Source: Alphaproteobacteria bacterium UBA6544 (lineage in GTDB: Bacteria > Pseudomonadota > Alphaproteobacteria > UBA8366). From it: a DNA stretch of 24,519 nucleotides. Every line of letters starts with the position of its first letter. The first letter of the stretch is position 1. This document shows positions 7,337 to 14,413 of the stretch, piece by piece. The stretch is from assembly GCA_002434595.1 (NCBI GenBank), contig DJKK01000296.1, positions 1-24,519 on the forward strand, read 5' to 3'. The notes below the pieces were generated by a model that worked only from the letters and a program-made list of their open reading frames with translations, was not told the origin of the DNA and made no database searches. Made by a program: the position numbers and the translations under genes.

Positions 7337-8145
7337 GACGCTTCCTTCTGCATCTCATCCAATCCGCGGCGCAGGATGGTGTTGAAGGCGTCCGGCACCG
7401 CGACGTTGGAAAAGTGCCGTTGTCCGTCGATCACCATAAGTTGCGAGCCCGCAATTCCGTCCCGGATCTCCTCGGCCCGGACGATCGGTGTGACCGGATC
7501 ATCTCCCGCCGCGATGATCCGCGTCGGCGCCTTGATCTTGCCGAGGTCGGGCAGATAGGCGAGATCGGCAACGGCCGAAGTGCCGCCGAGGTAGCCCGGA
7601 ACCGGCGTCTTGATAAAGATGTCGCGCACCGCGTGGTAGTCGGCATTCGCTGCGTCGGCAAAGGCATCCGTGAACCACAGCTTGTCCGTCATTTCCCAGA
7701 CCGGGACCATGCCGCCTTCGCACACGACGGCTTGGCGCTCTTTCACCCATTCACGGTACCACTCGGTCGATTGCGACGTGGTGTTACATAGCGAGAGCGA
7801 AGCAATGCGTTCTGGATGGTGGATACCCAGTCCTTGACCGATCATGCCGCCGGTCGAAATACCGACCCAGTGCACCTTTTTGAGCATGAGCGCATCCATG
7901 ACCGAGACGGCATCGGAGACGAACTGCGCAAGCGTGTAGGGTCCGGGCGGTGCGTCGGTATCACCGTGGCCGCGCCAGTCATAGCGCAGCAGGCGGTATC
8001 GATCCGCGAGGGCGGGCACTTGCCAGTCCCAGATGCGGTGGCTGGTGCCCATGGCATGCGCCATCATGACGACCGGTCCTTCAGGATTTCCGTCCCAGCG
8101 ATAGGCGAAGGCGATGCCGGCCGCATTCACTTTTTCAACGCTCAT
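7333..8145 (-). CDS. alpha/beta hydrolase, 3-oxoadipate enol-lactonase-like, 270 aa
   Basis: A soluble alpha/beta-fold hydrolase resembling PcaD-type enol-lactonases and ester hydrolases. Catalytic triad candidates are S97 in the nucleophile elbow GISTGG, an Asp at 215/216 in AAGDDPVTP, and H244 in GQRHFSN. The oxyanion region is around residues 28-35 (AHAMGTSH), and RYDWRGHGDTDAP is typical of the family. The ATG at 8145 overlaps the stop of the reductase gene (ATGA), so translation is probably coupled. A paralogue with the same layout lies at 9221-10015 on the other strand. In this context it could cleave a lactone, ester or beta-diketone formed upstream in the pathway. Confidence 0.87.
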   Translation of the reverse strand: MSVEKVNAAGIAFAYRWDGNPEGPVVMMAHAMGTSHRIWDWQVPALADRYRLLRYDWRGHGDTDAPPGPYTLAQFVSDAVSVMDALMLKKVHWVGISTGGMIGQGLGIHHPERIASLSLCNTTSQSTEWYREWVKERQAVVCEGGMVPVWEMTDKLWFTDAFADAANADYHAVRDIFIKTPVPGYLGGTSAVADLAYLPDLGKIKAPTRIIAAGDDPVTPIVRAEEIRDGIAGSQLMVIDGQRHFSNVAVPDAFNTILRRGLDEMQKEAS

Positions 8146-9176
8146 CTCTCTGCCTCTGCGAAGCGGACCATCACCTTACCTGTATATTCGCCCGCCAGCA
8201 TGCTCCCCAGTGCGGCCGGCGTCTTTTCAAATCCGTCGATTATGTTGTCGATTGCGACAATCTTGCCGTCGCGGCACAGGTCCATCATGCGCTCGCGCGC
8301 AAAAGCCCAGCGTTCGGGATAGGAATAGCGCGAGAAGCATTGGATACTCGCTTCGCGTGCCCACAGCATCCGCATATTGACCGGATCGAGATCGGGACGC
8401 GCGCTGTTGTTGGAAATGGTTCGACCGACAATCAGCACCTTGGCGGATTTCGCCAGTGCTTCGAAGACGGCATCGCCCACCGCGCCGCCGACCGTATCGA
8501 AAAACAGATGGACCCCTTCTTGGCATATTTCGCGAAGCCGGCCCGCGAGATTGGGCGTCTTATGGTCGAGGCAGGAATCGGCACCGAGGCCTTCCGTCAC
8601 AACCCTGCATTTCTCCGGTCCTCCGGCGATGCCGACCACCTTCATGCCGGACAGCTTGCCAAGCTGCACCGCGTAACTGCCGACCGACCCCGCGGCGGAC
8701 GTCACAACTAGGGTCTGTCTCGGCATCGGCCGTCCGAACATCTCCATCGCGCAATAGGCGGTGAGGCCGGGCGAGCTGAGTGCGGTCAGCCATAGAGTGT
8801 CCTCGAACTCCGGCGTGGCGGGAAGGAGCGCTTCAGGTCGTGCCAGCGCGTACTCCTGCCAGCCGAGGCGTCCGGTCACGAGGTCTCCGGGTGCGAAATT
8901 CCCCACCGTGCCGTCGACGACCTGGCCCAGTACGTCGCAATCGATCAGCTCGCCGATGGCGAAGGGCACCGTGTAGTTTTCAAAATCCTTGAGCCGCTGA
9001 CCCTGCCATGGGGACAGGGCGGCAATCAAGACGCGGACCAACAGCTCGCCCGCTCCGGGAACCGGGACCGGCGCCTCTTCGATCGTGAAATGCGAAGCAT
9101 CGGGCAGGTCGTTCGGCCGGGCGGCGAGAAGGAAGCGGCGATTTATATCGGGTGGCGCGGCCATGGGTACCGTCAT
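8142..9176 (-). CDS. NADP-dependent medium-chain oxidoreductase (MDR family, CurA/2-alkenal reductase-like), 344 aa
   Basis: A zinc-independent medium-chain dehydrogenase/reductase. The N-terminal catalytic domain begins NRRFLLAARP and includes VLIAALSPWQGQR. The Rossmann domain carries TSAAGSVGSYAVQLGK (residues 159-174), followed by GIAGGPEKC, which matches the NADP-binding segment of the curcumin reductase / alkenal reductase branch. The end, EYTGKVMVRF, is also typical. These enzymes reduce the C=C bond of alpha,beta-unsaturated carbonyls. The start is uncertain between ATG 9176 and ATG 9164; neither has a good ribosome binding site. It is the first gene of the minus-strand operon, overlaps the next gene by ATGA and is divergent from the hydrolase at 9221. 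Confidence 0.85.
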   Translation of the reverse strand: MTVPMAAPPDINRRFLLAARPNDLPDASHFTIEEAPVPVPGAGELLVRVLIAALSPWQGQRLKDFENYTVPFAIGELIDCDVLGQVVDGTVGNFAPGDLVTGRLGWQEYALARPEALLPATPEFEDTLWLTALSSPGLTAYCAMEMFGRPMPRQTLVVTSAAGSVGSYAVQLGKLSGMKVVGIAGGPEKCRVVTEGLGADSCLDHKTPNLAGRLREICQEGVHLFFDTVGGAVGDAVFEALAKSAKVLIVGRTISNNSARPDLDPVNMRMLWAREASIQCFSRYSYPERWAFARERMMDLCRDGKIVAIDNIIDGFEKTPAALGSMLAGEYTGKVMVRFAEAER

Positions 9177-9220
9177 AGATGGAAGGAGAAAGAAGTTTAA
9201 TGTTGGAGAAGGGGGGCCGG
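9177..9220. promoter_or_regulatory. compact divergent intergenic region
   Basis: Only 44 bp separate the chosen start codons of the reductase (-) and the hydrolase (+). GGAAGGAG at 9181-9188 and GGAGAAGGGGGG at 9205-9216 are plus-strand ribosome-binding candidates. The second, close to ATG 9221, decides the hydrolase start; the first could serve an alternative ATG at 9200. No clear -35/-10 pair is visible, so at least one promoter must overlap coding sequence. Confidence 0.4.
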
Positions 9221-10015
9221 ATGACAAGCGGTCGAATCGACGTAGGGGACATCGCGGTGGCGTATACGCTCATGGGTCCGACGGGGGCGCCCGTGGTCAG
9301 CCTCAATCATTGCTTCGCCAGCGACCGGGGCTATTGGGAGCCGCATCTGCCAGCCTTCGCCGGATTCCGTGTTCTGCGCCACGACGCGCGGGGACACGGA
9401 GAAAGCGACAGACCGCCGGGTCCCTATTCGCTTCCGATGATGGCGGGTGATCTCGTGGGTCTGCTGGATGCTCTCGGGATTGACCGCGTCCATATTTGTG
9501 GTGTCTCCATGGGGGGGATGATTTCGCAAACCGTGGCACTGGATTATCCGGATCGGGTCGCGTCCCTCGCTCTGGTCAATACGACCTCGGAGTACACCGA
9601 TTATCAACTGCAAGCCTGGCGCGACCGAGCCGCTCTTGTGCGACGCGAGGGTATGGGTGCGGTTCGCGACGGGTTGATGGCGCGTTGGTTGACGGCGGAG
9701 GCCGCCACGGCGCGAAGCGCTGGCTATCGCTATATGGAAGGGGCGCTCGCCCGTTTTACGCCGGAGGGATTTGATGCGGCGAGCGTGGCTATGTGCGGTC
9801 TTTATACGACGCCGCGGCTGTCTGAAATCAAGGTGCCTAGCATCGTCGTAGCGACACCGGACGACCCCGGTGTTCCGACCGAGACGTCCGAGAAGATGGC
9901 CCGAATTCTCGACGCACCACTGCACTGGCTCGAGCCCGCCCAGCACCTCGCCTCCCTGGAACATGTCGAGCGCTTCAATGGCCTGATAAGTGACTTCCTC
10001 GCCACCGTCACCTGA
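9221..10015 (+). CDS. alpha/beta hydrolase, 3-oxoadipate enol-lactonase-like, 264 aa
   Basis: A second PcaD-like hydrolase. Catalytic residues are S96 in GVSMGG, an Asp at 214/215 in ATPDDPG, and H242 in PAQHLAS. RHDARGHGESDRPPGPYS and the LALVNTTSEYTDY segment align position by position with the hydrolase at 7333-8145, so the two are paralogues. The ATG at 9221 is chosen because residue 1 then aligns with the paralogue's start and GGAGAAGGGGGG precedes it; ATG 9179 and 9200 are in-frame alternatives. It is the only plus-strand gene between two minus-strand operons. The pair probably handles related esters or lactones, or successive steps, of one pathway. Confidence 0.86.
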   Translation: MTSGRIDVGDIAVAYTLMGPTGAPVVSLNHCFASDRGYWEPHLPAFAGFRVLRHDARGHGESDRPPGPYSLPMMAGDLVGLLDALGIDRVHICGVSMGGMISQTVALDYPDRVASLALVNTTSEYTDYQLQAWRDRAALVRREGMGAVRDGLMARWLTAEAATARSAGYRYMEGALARFTPEGFDAASVAMCGLYTTPRLSEIKVPSIVVATPDDPGVPTETSEKMARILDAPLHWLEPAQHLASLEHVERFNGLISDFLATVT

Positions 10016-10023
10016 CGCGAGAG

Positions 10024-10126
10024 GCTCAGGTATGAATACCGGATAGCGCGCTGCACTTCCGGAATGACCACAAAAGTAAGTCATTCCGGGGTATCCATAG
10101 GACGAACCCGGAATTCTGGCCTGAGC
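10024..10126. repeat. nested inverted repeat between convergent genes (probable bidirectional terminator or palindromic repeat)
   Basis: The 116 bp between two convergent stop codons contain three nested complementary arm pairs. The inner pair is CCGGAATGAC (10059-10068) with GTCATTCCGG (10080-10089), perfect over 10 bp with an 11-base loop. Next come TATGAATACC (10031-10040) and GGTATCCATA (10090-10099), 9 of 10 complementary. The outer pair is GCTCAGG (10024-10030) with CCTGAGC (10120-10126). No long T-run follows the inner stem. It could end transcription from both sides, or be a copy of a dispersed palindromic repeat. Confidence 0.6.
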
Positions 10127-10131
10127 GTGGC

Positions 10132-11334
10132 TTACTTTGCTGGGAAGGATTCTTCTTCGGGGAGGGTGACGGCCCTTTTTGCGATTAGGTCGGCGATCGC
10201 GTCGTCGCTGTAGCCCCATTCTGCGAGGATTTCGGCGGAATGCTCACCAAGATGCGGTGCGTGGGTCATCGCCGACGGGCCGTCGATTTTCGGCAGGCCC
10301 GGGATGTTCGGTATCGGCATTTTGCCGGCGCCCGCATGGTCGATATAAGCGATGGCATCGAAGACCTTTGTATGTTCGTCAGCCATGAAGTCGCCGTAGG
10401 TCTGTACTTCGGCGTTCATCACATCGGCCTCGGTAAGCTGCGCGACCCAATGGGCCGTCGGCTGCTTCTCGAACTCCGCGCGGATCAGCGGCATTAGCTC
10501 GTCCTGGTTATCGATCCGCTTTTCGCGGGCGTCGAAGCGCGGGTCGGTCTTTAACTCCGGCAGGCCGAGGATATCGCAGAGCGATTCGTAATGATAATCG
10601 CGCATCGCGGTGACGTTGAGATAACCGTCTGCCGTCTTCATCGTGCCGACCGGCTGGTAAAGCGGCTTCACCTCGCCGTCTTCGAGATAGTACTCAGCAA
10701 TCTTGGCGGCCTGGAATGCGGCGGCGGACTGCATCAGGCTGTTGTCGATATAGCTGCCCTCGCCGAATCGGAACTTTCGCATTAAGGCGGTTGATAGCGC
10801 CTGGAAGGCATAGAGGCCTGTGGCGACATCGATGGGGATCATATTGACCCGGTTCGGAATGCCCCGATCGTCTCGGTTGATGGTCATGAAGCCGGAGAAG
10901 GCTTGGATAACCGCATCGGTGACGGGACGCGTACTGTTCGGCCCAAACTGTCCGAAACCAGTGACGGAAAGATAGACGACCGACGGATTGATCTTCTTCA
11001 CGTCGTCGTAGGACAGGCCGAATTTGGCCATCACGCCCGGTCGGAACGCCTCGACCACAACGTCGCATTCGGCGGCCATCTTGCGCACGATCTCAAGCGC
11101 TTCCGGCTGCTTCATATCGAGGGCGATGGACCGCTTGCCCCGGTTGAAAGCAATGGAATGAGCGCAGTGATCGCTATAGAGCGCGCCCATGCCCCGGCCC
11201 CAGTCGCCATGCAGCGGCTCTACCTTAAGGACGTCCGCGCCGTGCTGCGCCAACAGCATGGTGCTGTGCGGTCCGGCGATGCCTTGCGTGAAGTCCAGAA
11301 CCTTGATGCCCGAGAAGGCGCGTTGATCGTCCAT
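10132..11334 (-). CDS. CaiB/BaiF (class III) CoA transferase, 400 aa
   Basis: A family III CoA transferase, which moves CoA between acyl-CoA donors and carboxylic acid acceptors in the cytoplasm. The N-terminus shows IKVLDFTQGIAGP with LLAQHGADVLKVEP, the CoA-binding start of the family. NRGKRSIALDMK and AFRPGVMAKFGLSY follow. The catalytic aspartate is D169 in MIPIDVATGLYAFQ, the same number as in formyl-CoA transferase. Length (400 aa) is normal. The ATG at 11334 has AGGA shortly upstream. It lies 30 bp after the GMC oxidoreductase gene in the same direction. It probably activates an acid intermediate that the enoyl-CoA hydratase of the left operon could then use. The substrate is unknown. 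Confidence 0.9.
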   Translation of the reverse strand: MDDQRAFSGIKVLDFTQGIAGPHSTMLLAQHGADVLKVEPLHGDWGRGMGALYSDHCAHSIAFNRGKRSIALDMKQPEALEIVRKMAAECDVVVEAFRPGVMAKFGLSYDDVKKINPSVVYLSVTGFGQFGPNSTRPVTDAVIQAFSGFMTINRDDRGIPNRVNMIPIDVATGLYAFQALSTALMRKFRFGEGSYIDNSLMQSAAAFQAAKIAEYYLEDGEVKPLYQPVGTMKTADGYLNVTAMRDYHYESLCDILGLPELKTDPRFDAREKRIDNQDELMPLIRAEFEKQPTAHWVAQLTEADVMNAEVQTYGDFMADEHTKVFDAIAYIDHAGAGKMPIPNIPGLPKIDGPSAMTHAPHLGEHSAEILAEWGYSDDAIADLIAKRAVTLPEEESFPAK

Positions 11335-11364
11335 CGTTCCTATTCCGTCCCCAGAGAATTTTCG

Positions 11365-13074
11365 TTACCCCGCCGCCAAAATTGCGTCGGAAATCTTTTC
11401 GGCCGACATCAATGTCGGGAAGTTCGTATTTGCGCAAGGCACGACGGGAAAAATCGACGCATCCACTACCCGTAGTCCCTCGATGCCCCGCACCCGTCCA
11501 TGATTGTCAGTCACCGCCATCGGATCGTCGTCGCGGCCCATCCGGCAGGTACAGGATGCATGCCAGACGCCGACCGCCGCCTTGCGGACAAAGGCCTCCA
11601 GCGCGTCTGCATCCTCGAGGACCTGCTGCAGGGTGAAGTCCTCCATGATGAATTTCTCGATCAACAGACGCCGCAGGGCAGCTGGTCCGTCGAGCAGTTT
11701 CGCGACAAGATTTGTCATCACCTTGTTCTTGGTGTTGACGACACCGACTTGTCGGACCTTGTCGCTATAGCTCGCCGGGAAGGGATTGCTGACCGCGGTT
11801 TGCAACGCGGGATCGAGATGCAATGCCGCGAGCTGGCGGAATCCTTCCATCAGTCGATCCAGATCGCGCGTGTCGGAAAGTAGGTTGAAATCCACCGTGG
11901 GTTCGTCGCGCCAATCCGCGGAGGCAAGTTTGACGTGGCCCGCTTCGGAGAAGGTTTTGTTGACGAAGATCATCAGTGTGGCGATCTGCTCTCCAACCGC
12001 GTGCCAGGACGATTTTCCGCAGGCAACGACGAACATGTCGCCCGCGGGCGCGCCGCCAATCTTGGACGAGTACCGGTAGCCCATCAGAATGTGCCGCCGT
12101 GAATATTCGTTTATTCGGGCATGCGGATGCAGGAAAGATGCGACCGCAATGGCCGGGTGATCCATTAGCCGCTGGCCGACGCCAGCCAGGTTGTGCCGCA
12201 CCGCGATCCCGTGTTCGCCGAGCTGGATGGCGGGTCCGATTCCCGCGCGCATAAGATGCGCCGGAGAATGGATTGCGCCCGACGACAGAATGACTTGATT
12301 GCCGCGGAACTCTTGTTCCTTGCCGGCAACGAGCGCCTTGACGCCGGTGCAGCGCAGTCCGTCGAAAAGCAACTCCGTGACTTGCGTCTCGGTCGATATC
12401 GTGAGGTTGTCGCGCAGGCGCGTGCCGGGATCGAGATAACCGATTGCCGCCGAAACCCGCCGTTCGTAGGCGTTCGACATCGTGATCGGGAAGTACCCCT
12501 CCTCAAAGGCTCCGTTCTGGTCCCGAAGATATGTGTACCCCTTCCGCTCCAGCGCCTCCGCGACCGCCTTCGAGTAGCCGTTCCATTGATCCGGGAAAAC
12601 GCGGCGGACGGGAATGCGGCCCTCCTTGCCATGGAATGGCCCGTCAAAGTCCATGTCGCGCTCTACTTTCTTGAAGTAAGGCAGCACAGCATCCCAGTTC
12701 CAGCCGGAAGCTCCACGCTCTTCCCACTCGTTGTAGTCCGTCGGCGCCCCGCGGTTCGCCAGCTGGCCGTTAATCGATGATCCGCCCCCGAGCACGCGGG
12801 CCTGTTCATACTTTCTCAATGGCGGGCGTTCGCTGTCGGGCGCATTATGCGAGAACGCTTCCGTCGTGACCTTGAGATCGTTCCAGTGGAAGCGCGGGTC
12901 GAGATAGGCTTTTCCGGGATATGAATCCAAGATGACCTCCGGCACCGCACCATGCGGGGTGTCCTGGCCGGCCTCGCAGATCAAAACTTGGTTGGCGCTA
13001 CGGGCCGAGAGCCGGTTGGCCAAGACCGACCCAGCCGAACCGCCGCCGACGATAATAAAATCGTAATGCGTCAT
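11365..13074 (-). CDS. GMC family FAD-dependent oxidoreductase (choline dehydrogenase-like), 569 aa
   Basis: A glucose-methanol-choline flavoprotein that oxidises an alcohol to an aldehyde or ketone. The FAD-binding start reads DFIIVGGGSAGSVLANRLS. The GMC signature 1 region appears as ARVLGGGSSINGQLANRG, with YNEWEERGASGW after it. Near the C-terminus is catalytic H505 in VWHASCTCRMG, then RVVDASIFPVV, with N549 in ANTNFPT as the second active-site residue. This His/Asn pair, 44 residues apart, resembles choline oxidase. The ATG at 13074 overlaps the stop of the upstream molybdenum-subunit remnant (ATGA), so it seems to be translationally coupled to a broken gene. It is followed by the CoA transferase gene. 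No secretion signal is visible, so it is cytoplasmic or loosely membrane-bound. Confidence 0.9.
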   Translation of the reverse strand: MTHYDFIIVGGGSAGSVLANRLSARSANQVLICEAGQDTPHGAVPEVILDSYPGKAYLDPRFHWNDLKVTTEAFSHNAPDSERPPLRKYEQARVLGGGSSINGQLANRGAPTDYNEWEERGASGWNWDAVLPYFKKVERDMDFDGPFHGKEGRIPVRRVFPDQWNGYSKAVAEALERKGYTYLRDQNGAFEEGYFPITMSNAYERRVSAAIGYLDPGTRLRDNLTISTETQVTELLFDGLRCTGVKALVAGKEQEFRGNQVILSSGAIHSPAHLMRAGIGPAIQLGEHGIAVRHNLAGVGQRLMDHPAIAVASFLHPHARINEYSRRHILMGYRYSSKIGGAPAGDMFVVACGKSSWHAVGEQIATLMIFVNKTFSEAGHVKLASADWRDEPTVDFNLLSDTRDLDRLMEGFRQLAALHLDPALQTAVSNPFPASYSDKVRQVGVVNTKNKVMTNLVAKLLDGPAALRRLLIEKFIMEDFTLQQVLEDADALEAFVRKAAVGVWHASCTCRMGRDDDPMAVTDNHGRVRGIEGLRVVDASIFPVVPCANTNFPTLMSAEKISDAILAAG

Positions 13075-13529
13075 GCTGCCATGTCCTCGAATTGCTGTGT
13101 GACGAACGCCTTCATCAGTTGAATGGAACGATCGGTCTCGGGCCTTTGGTCGCGGGCTTCGCTGCGGGACTCCGCGAGGACTAACGCCACTGGCTCGCCG
13201 GCATAGCGCACGCGGTCTCTCGCCAACGGGTGTTGCGTTGGAAATTGGAAGGGGTCGCCCGAGTAGGCGTTGACCTTTTCGTAGGGTTGCATCGGCCCGA
13301 TGCCGGATGCCTCCAGATCACTTCCCGTCAGGACGGCGATGACGCCTGGCATGTCCTTTGCTGCGGCCGTGTCCATTCCTTGCAGGTCTGCGTGGGCGTG
13401 CGGTGCGCGCACGACCGCCGCATGGGCTAGATTCTCGGGCTGCAGATCGTCCACATAGCATCCCGATCCCGTCAGAAACCGTTCATCTTCGACCCGTCGC
13501 GGCATATCGCCAATTTTCAGTTTCGCCAT
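13071..13529 (-). pseudogene. truncated xanthine dehydrogenase-family molybdenum subunit (N-terminal part only)
   Basis: Residues 1-128 read as the N-terminal a/b-hammerhead domain of a xanthine dehydrogenase / CO dehydrogenase large subunit: KIGDMPRRVEDERFLTGSG, YVDDLQPENLAHAAVVRAPHAH, VLTGSDL, and the VRYAGEPVALVLAES strand. A complete subunit has about 750-790 residues with the molybdopterin domains after this point. Here the similarity stops near base 13,145 and is replaced by about 24 unrelated residues (from RPETDRS to the end) before a stop that overlaps the GMC start. No molybdenum-binding part, 2Fe-2S subunit or FAD subunit is present. The start ATG 13529 has GGAG upstream. It is probably a deletion derivative that fused the head of one gene to the tail of another. 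Confidence 0.72.
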
Positions 13530-13629
13530 TCGATCGTCTCCACATAGAAAAAGTAACTTGCGACGGGATACGGGCAAATAAGATTTCCGCTGGAGTCGAC
13601 GTCTGTGCCCTCTATCTTTGCTTCCTGAG
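13530..13629. promoter_or_regulatory. divergent promoter region
   Basis: A 100-bp gap lies between the minus-strand molybdenum-subunit remnant and the plus-strand cytochrome gene. It must supply transcription in both directions, but I see only weak candidates for -35/-10 elements (for example TTGCGA followed by TAAGAT at about 13,558-13,584, with a short spacer). No operator palindrome stands out. Confidence 0.3.
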
Positions 13630-14403
13630 ATGCATCGTCCCGACCTCGATAATCGCCGGTTAACCCTTCTCGTTGGCGCCACGGTGGCGGCCATCGCGCT
13701 CTACTTCGTCGTATTGCCGCGGATGCCCGAGGCCTGGCGGACGCCGGGCAGCCCCGAGCTCTACCTGATGGGCGTTACGGGCGCGGTGCTGCTGTTAACC
13801 GCGGCCAGTTTTTCCATTGCAAAGCGGGGTCGGGGTTTGGGGTCGCCCGTCGCATGGTTCGCGGCGCACGTGAACCTGGCGTGCCTCGGCAGTCTCTGCA
13901 TCGCAATCCATTCGGTGGGATACATGCGCCGCCCGCCGGCGCTGTTGATCCTGGCGCTGCTCGGCCTCGCCGCCCTTGGTGTCTGGGCGCGGATCTGGGG
14001 GGCGAAGCGCATGGCGGCGACCCTCGGCACCAAGCGCCCGGGTTTTGCCGCGCCCGATCCGGCGTTGCGCGCACGCCTGCAAGCGCTCATCGAGCAGAAG
14101 CGAGATTTGCTTACCCGCCTCGACCCAAGTGCCGAGGAAGCCTTGTTCTCGCCGAACCTGTCGCACTGGCTTGGCCACCCCCTCCTGGCTTTGGCCTACC
14201 TTCGCCTTGTACGCGAGGAGGAGGCCCTGATAGGCGTGCGGGAAAGCGTCGGCCGAGCGCAGGCTTGGTGGCGCGCGGCGCATCTCGCCCTCGCGGGCCT
14301 TTTCGTGATTGGGCTTGTCATCCACGTGGTCACCGTGACTTTTTTTGCCGGGTATGTTGCCGATGGCGGCGAGATCTACTGGTGGCATTTGACTAAATGG
14401 TAA
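13630..14403 (+). CDS. membrane anchor with two H-x13-H helices, predicted diheme b-type cytochrome subunit, 257 aa
   Basis: An inner-membrane protein with about five hydrophobic segments (near residues 11-30, 45-64, 74-98, 103-121 and 214-240) and a charged cytoplasmic-type insertion (about 122-213). Two membrane helices each carry a pair of histidines 13 residues apart: H80/H94 and H218/H232. This is the arrangement used by cytochrome b, NarI-like and ferric-reductase-type proteins to stack two hemes across the membrane. It ends 10 bp before the molybdoenzyme fusion, so it is very likely its quinol/quinone-linked membrane subunit. I do not recognise a named family; it is not an obvious NrfD or DmsC. 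The start ATG 13630 is preferred over TTG 13618, but the ribosome binding site is weak. Confidence 0.78.
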   Translation: MHRPDLDNRRLTLLVGATVAAIALYFVVLPRMPEAWRTPGSPELYLMGVTGAVLLLTAASFSIAKRGRGLGSPVAWFAAHVNLACLGSLCIAIHSVGYMRRPPALLILALLGLAALGVWARIWGAKRMAATLGTKRPGFAAPDPALRARLQALIEQKRDLLTRLDPSAEEALFSPNLSHWLGHPLLALAYLRLVREEEALIGVRESVGRAQAWWRAAHLALAGLFVIGLVIHVVTVTFFAGYVADGGEIYWWHLTKW

Positions 14404-14413
14404 AGGGCTAAAC

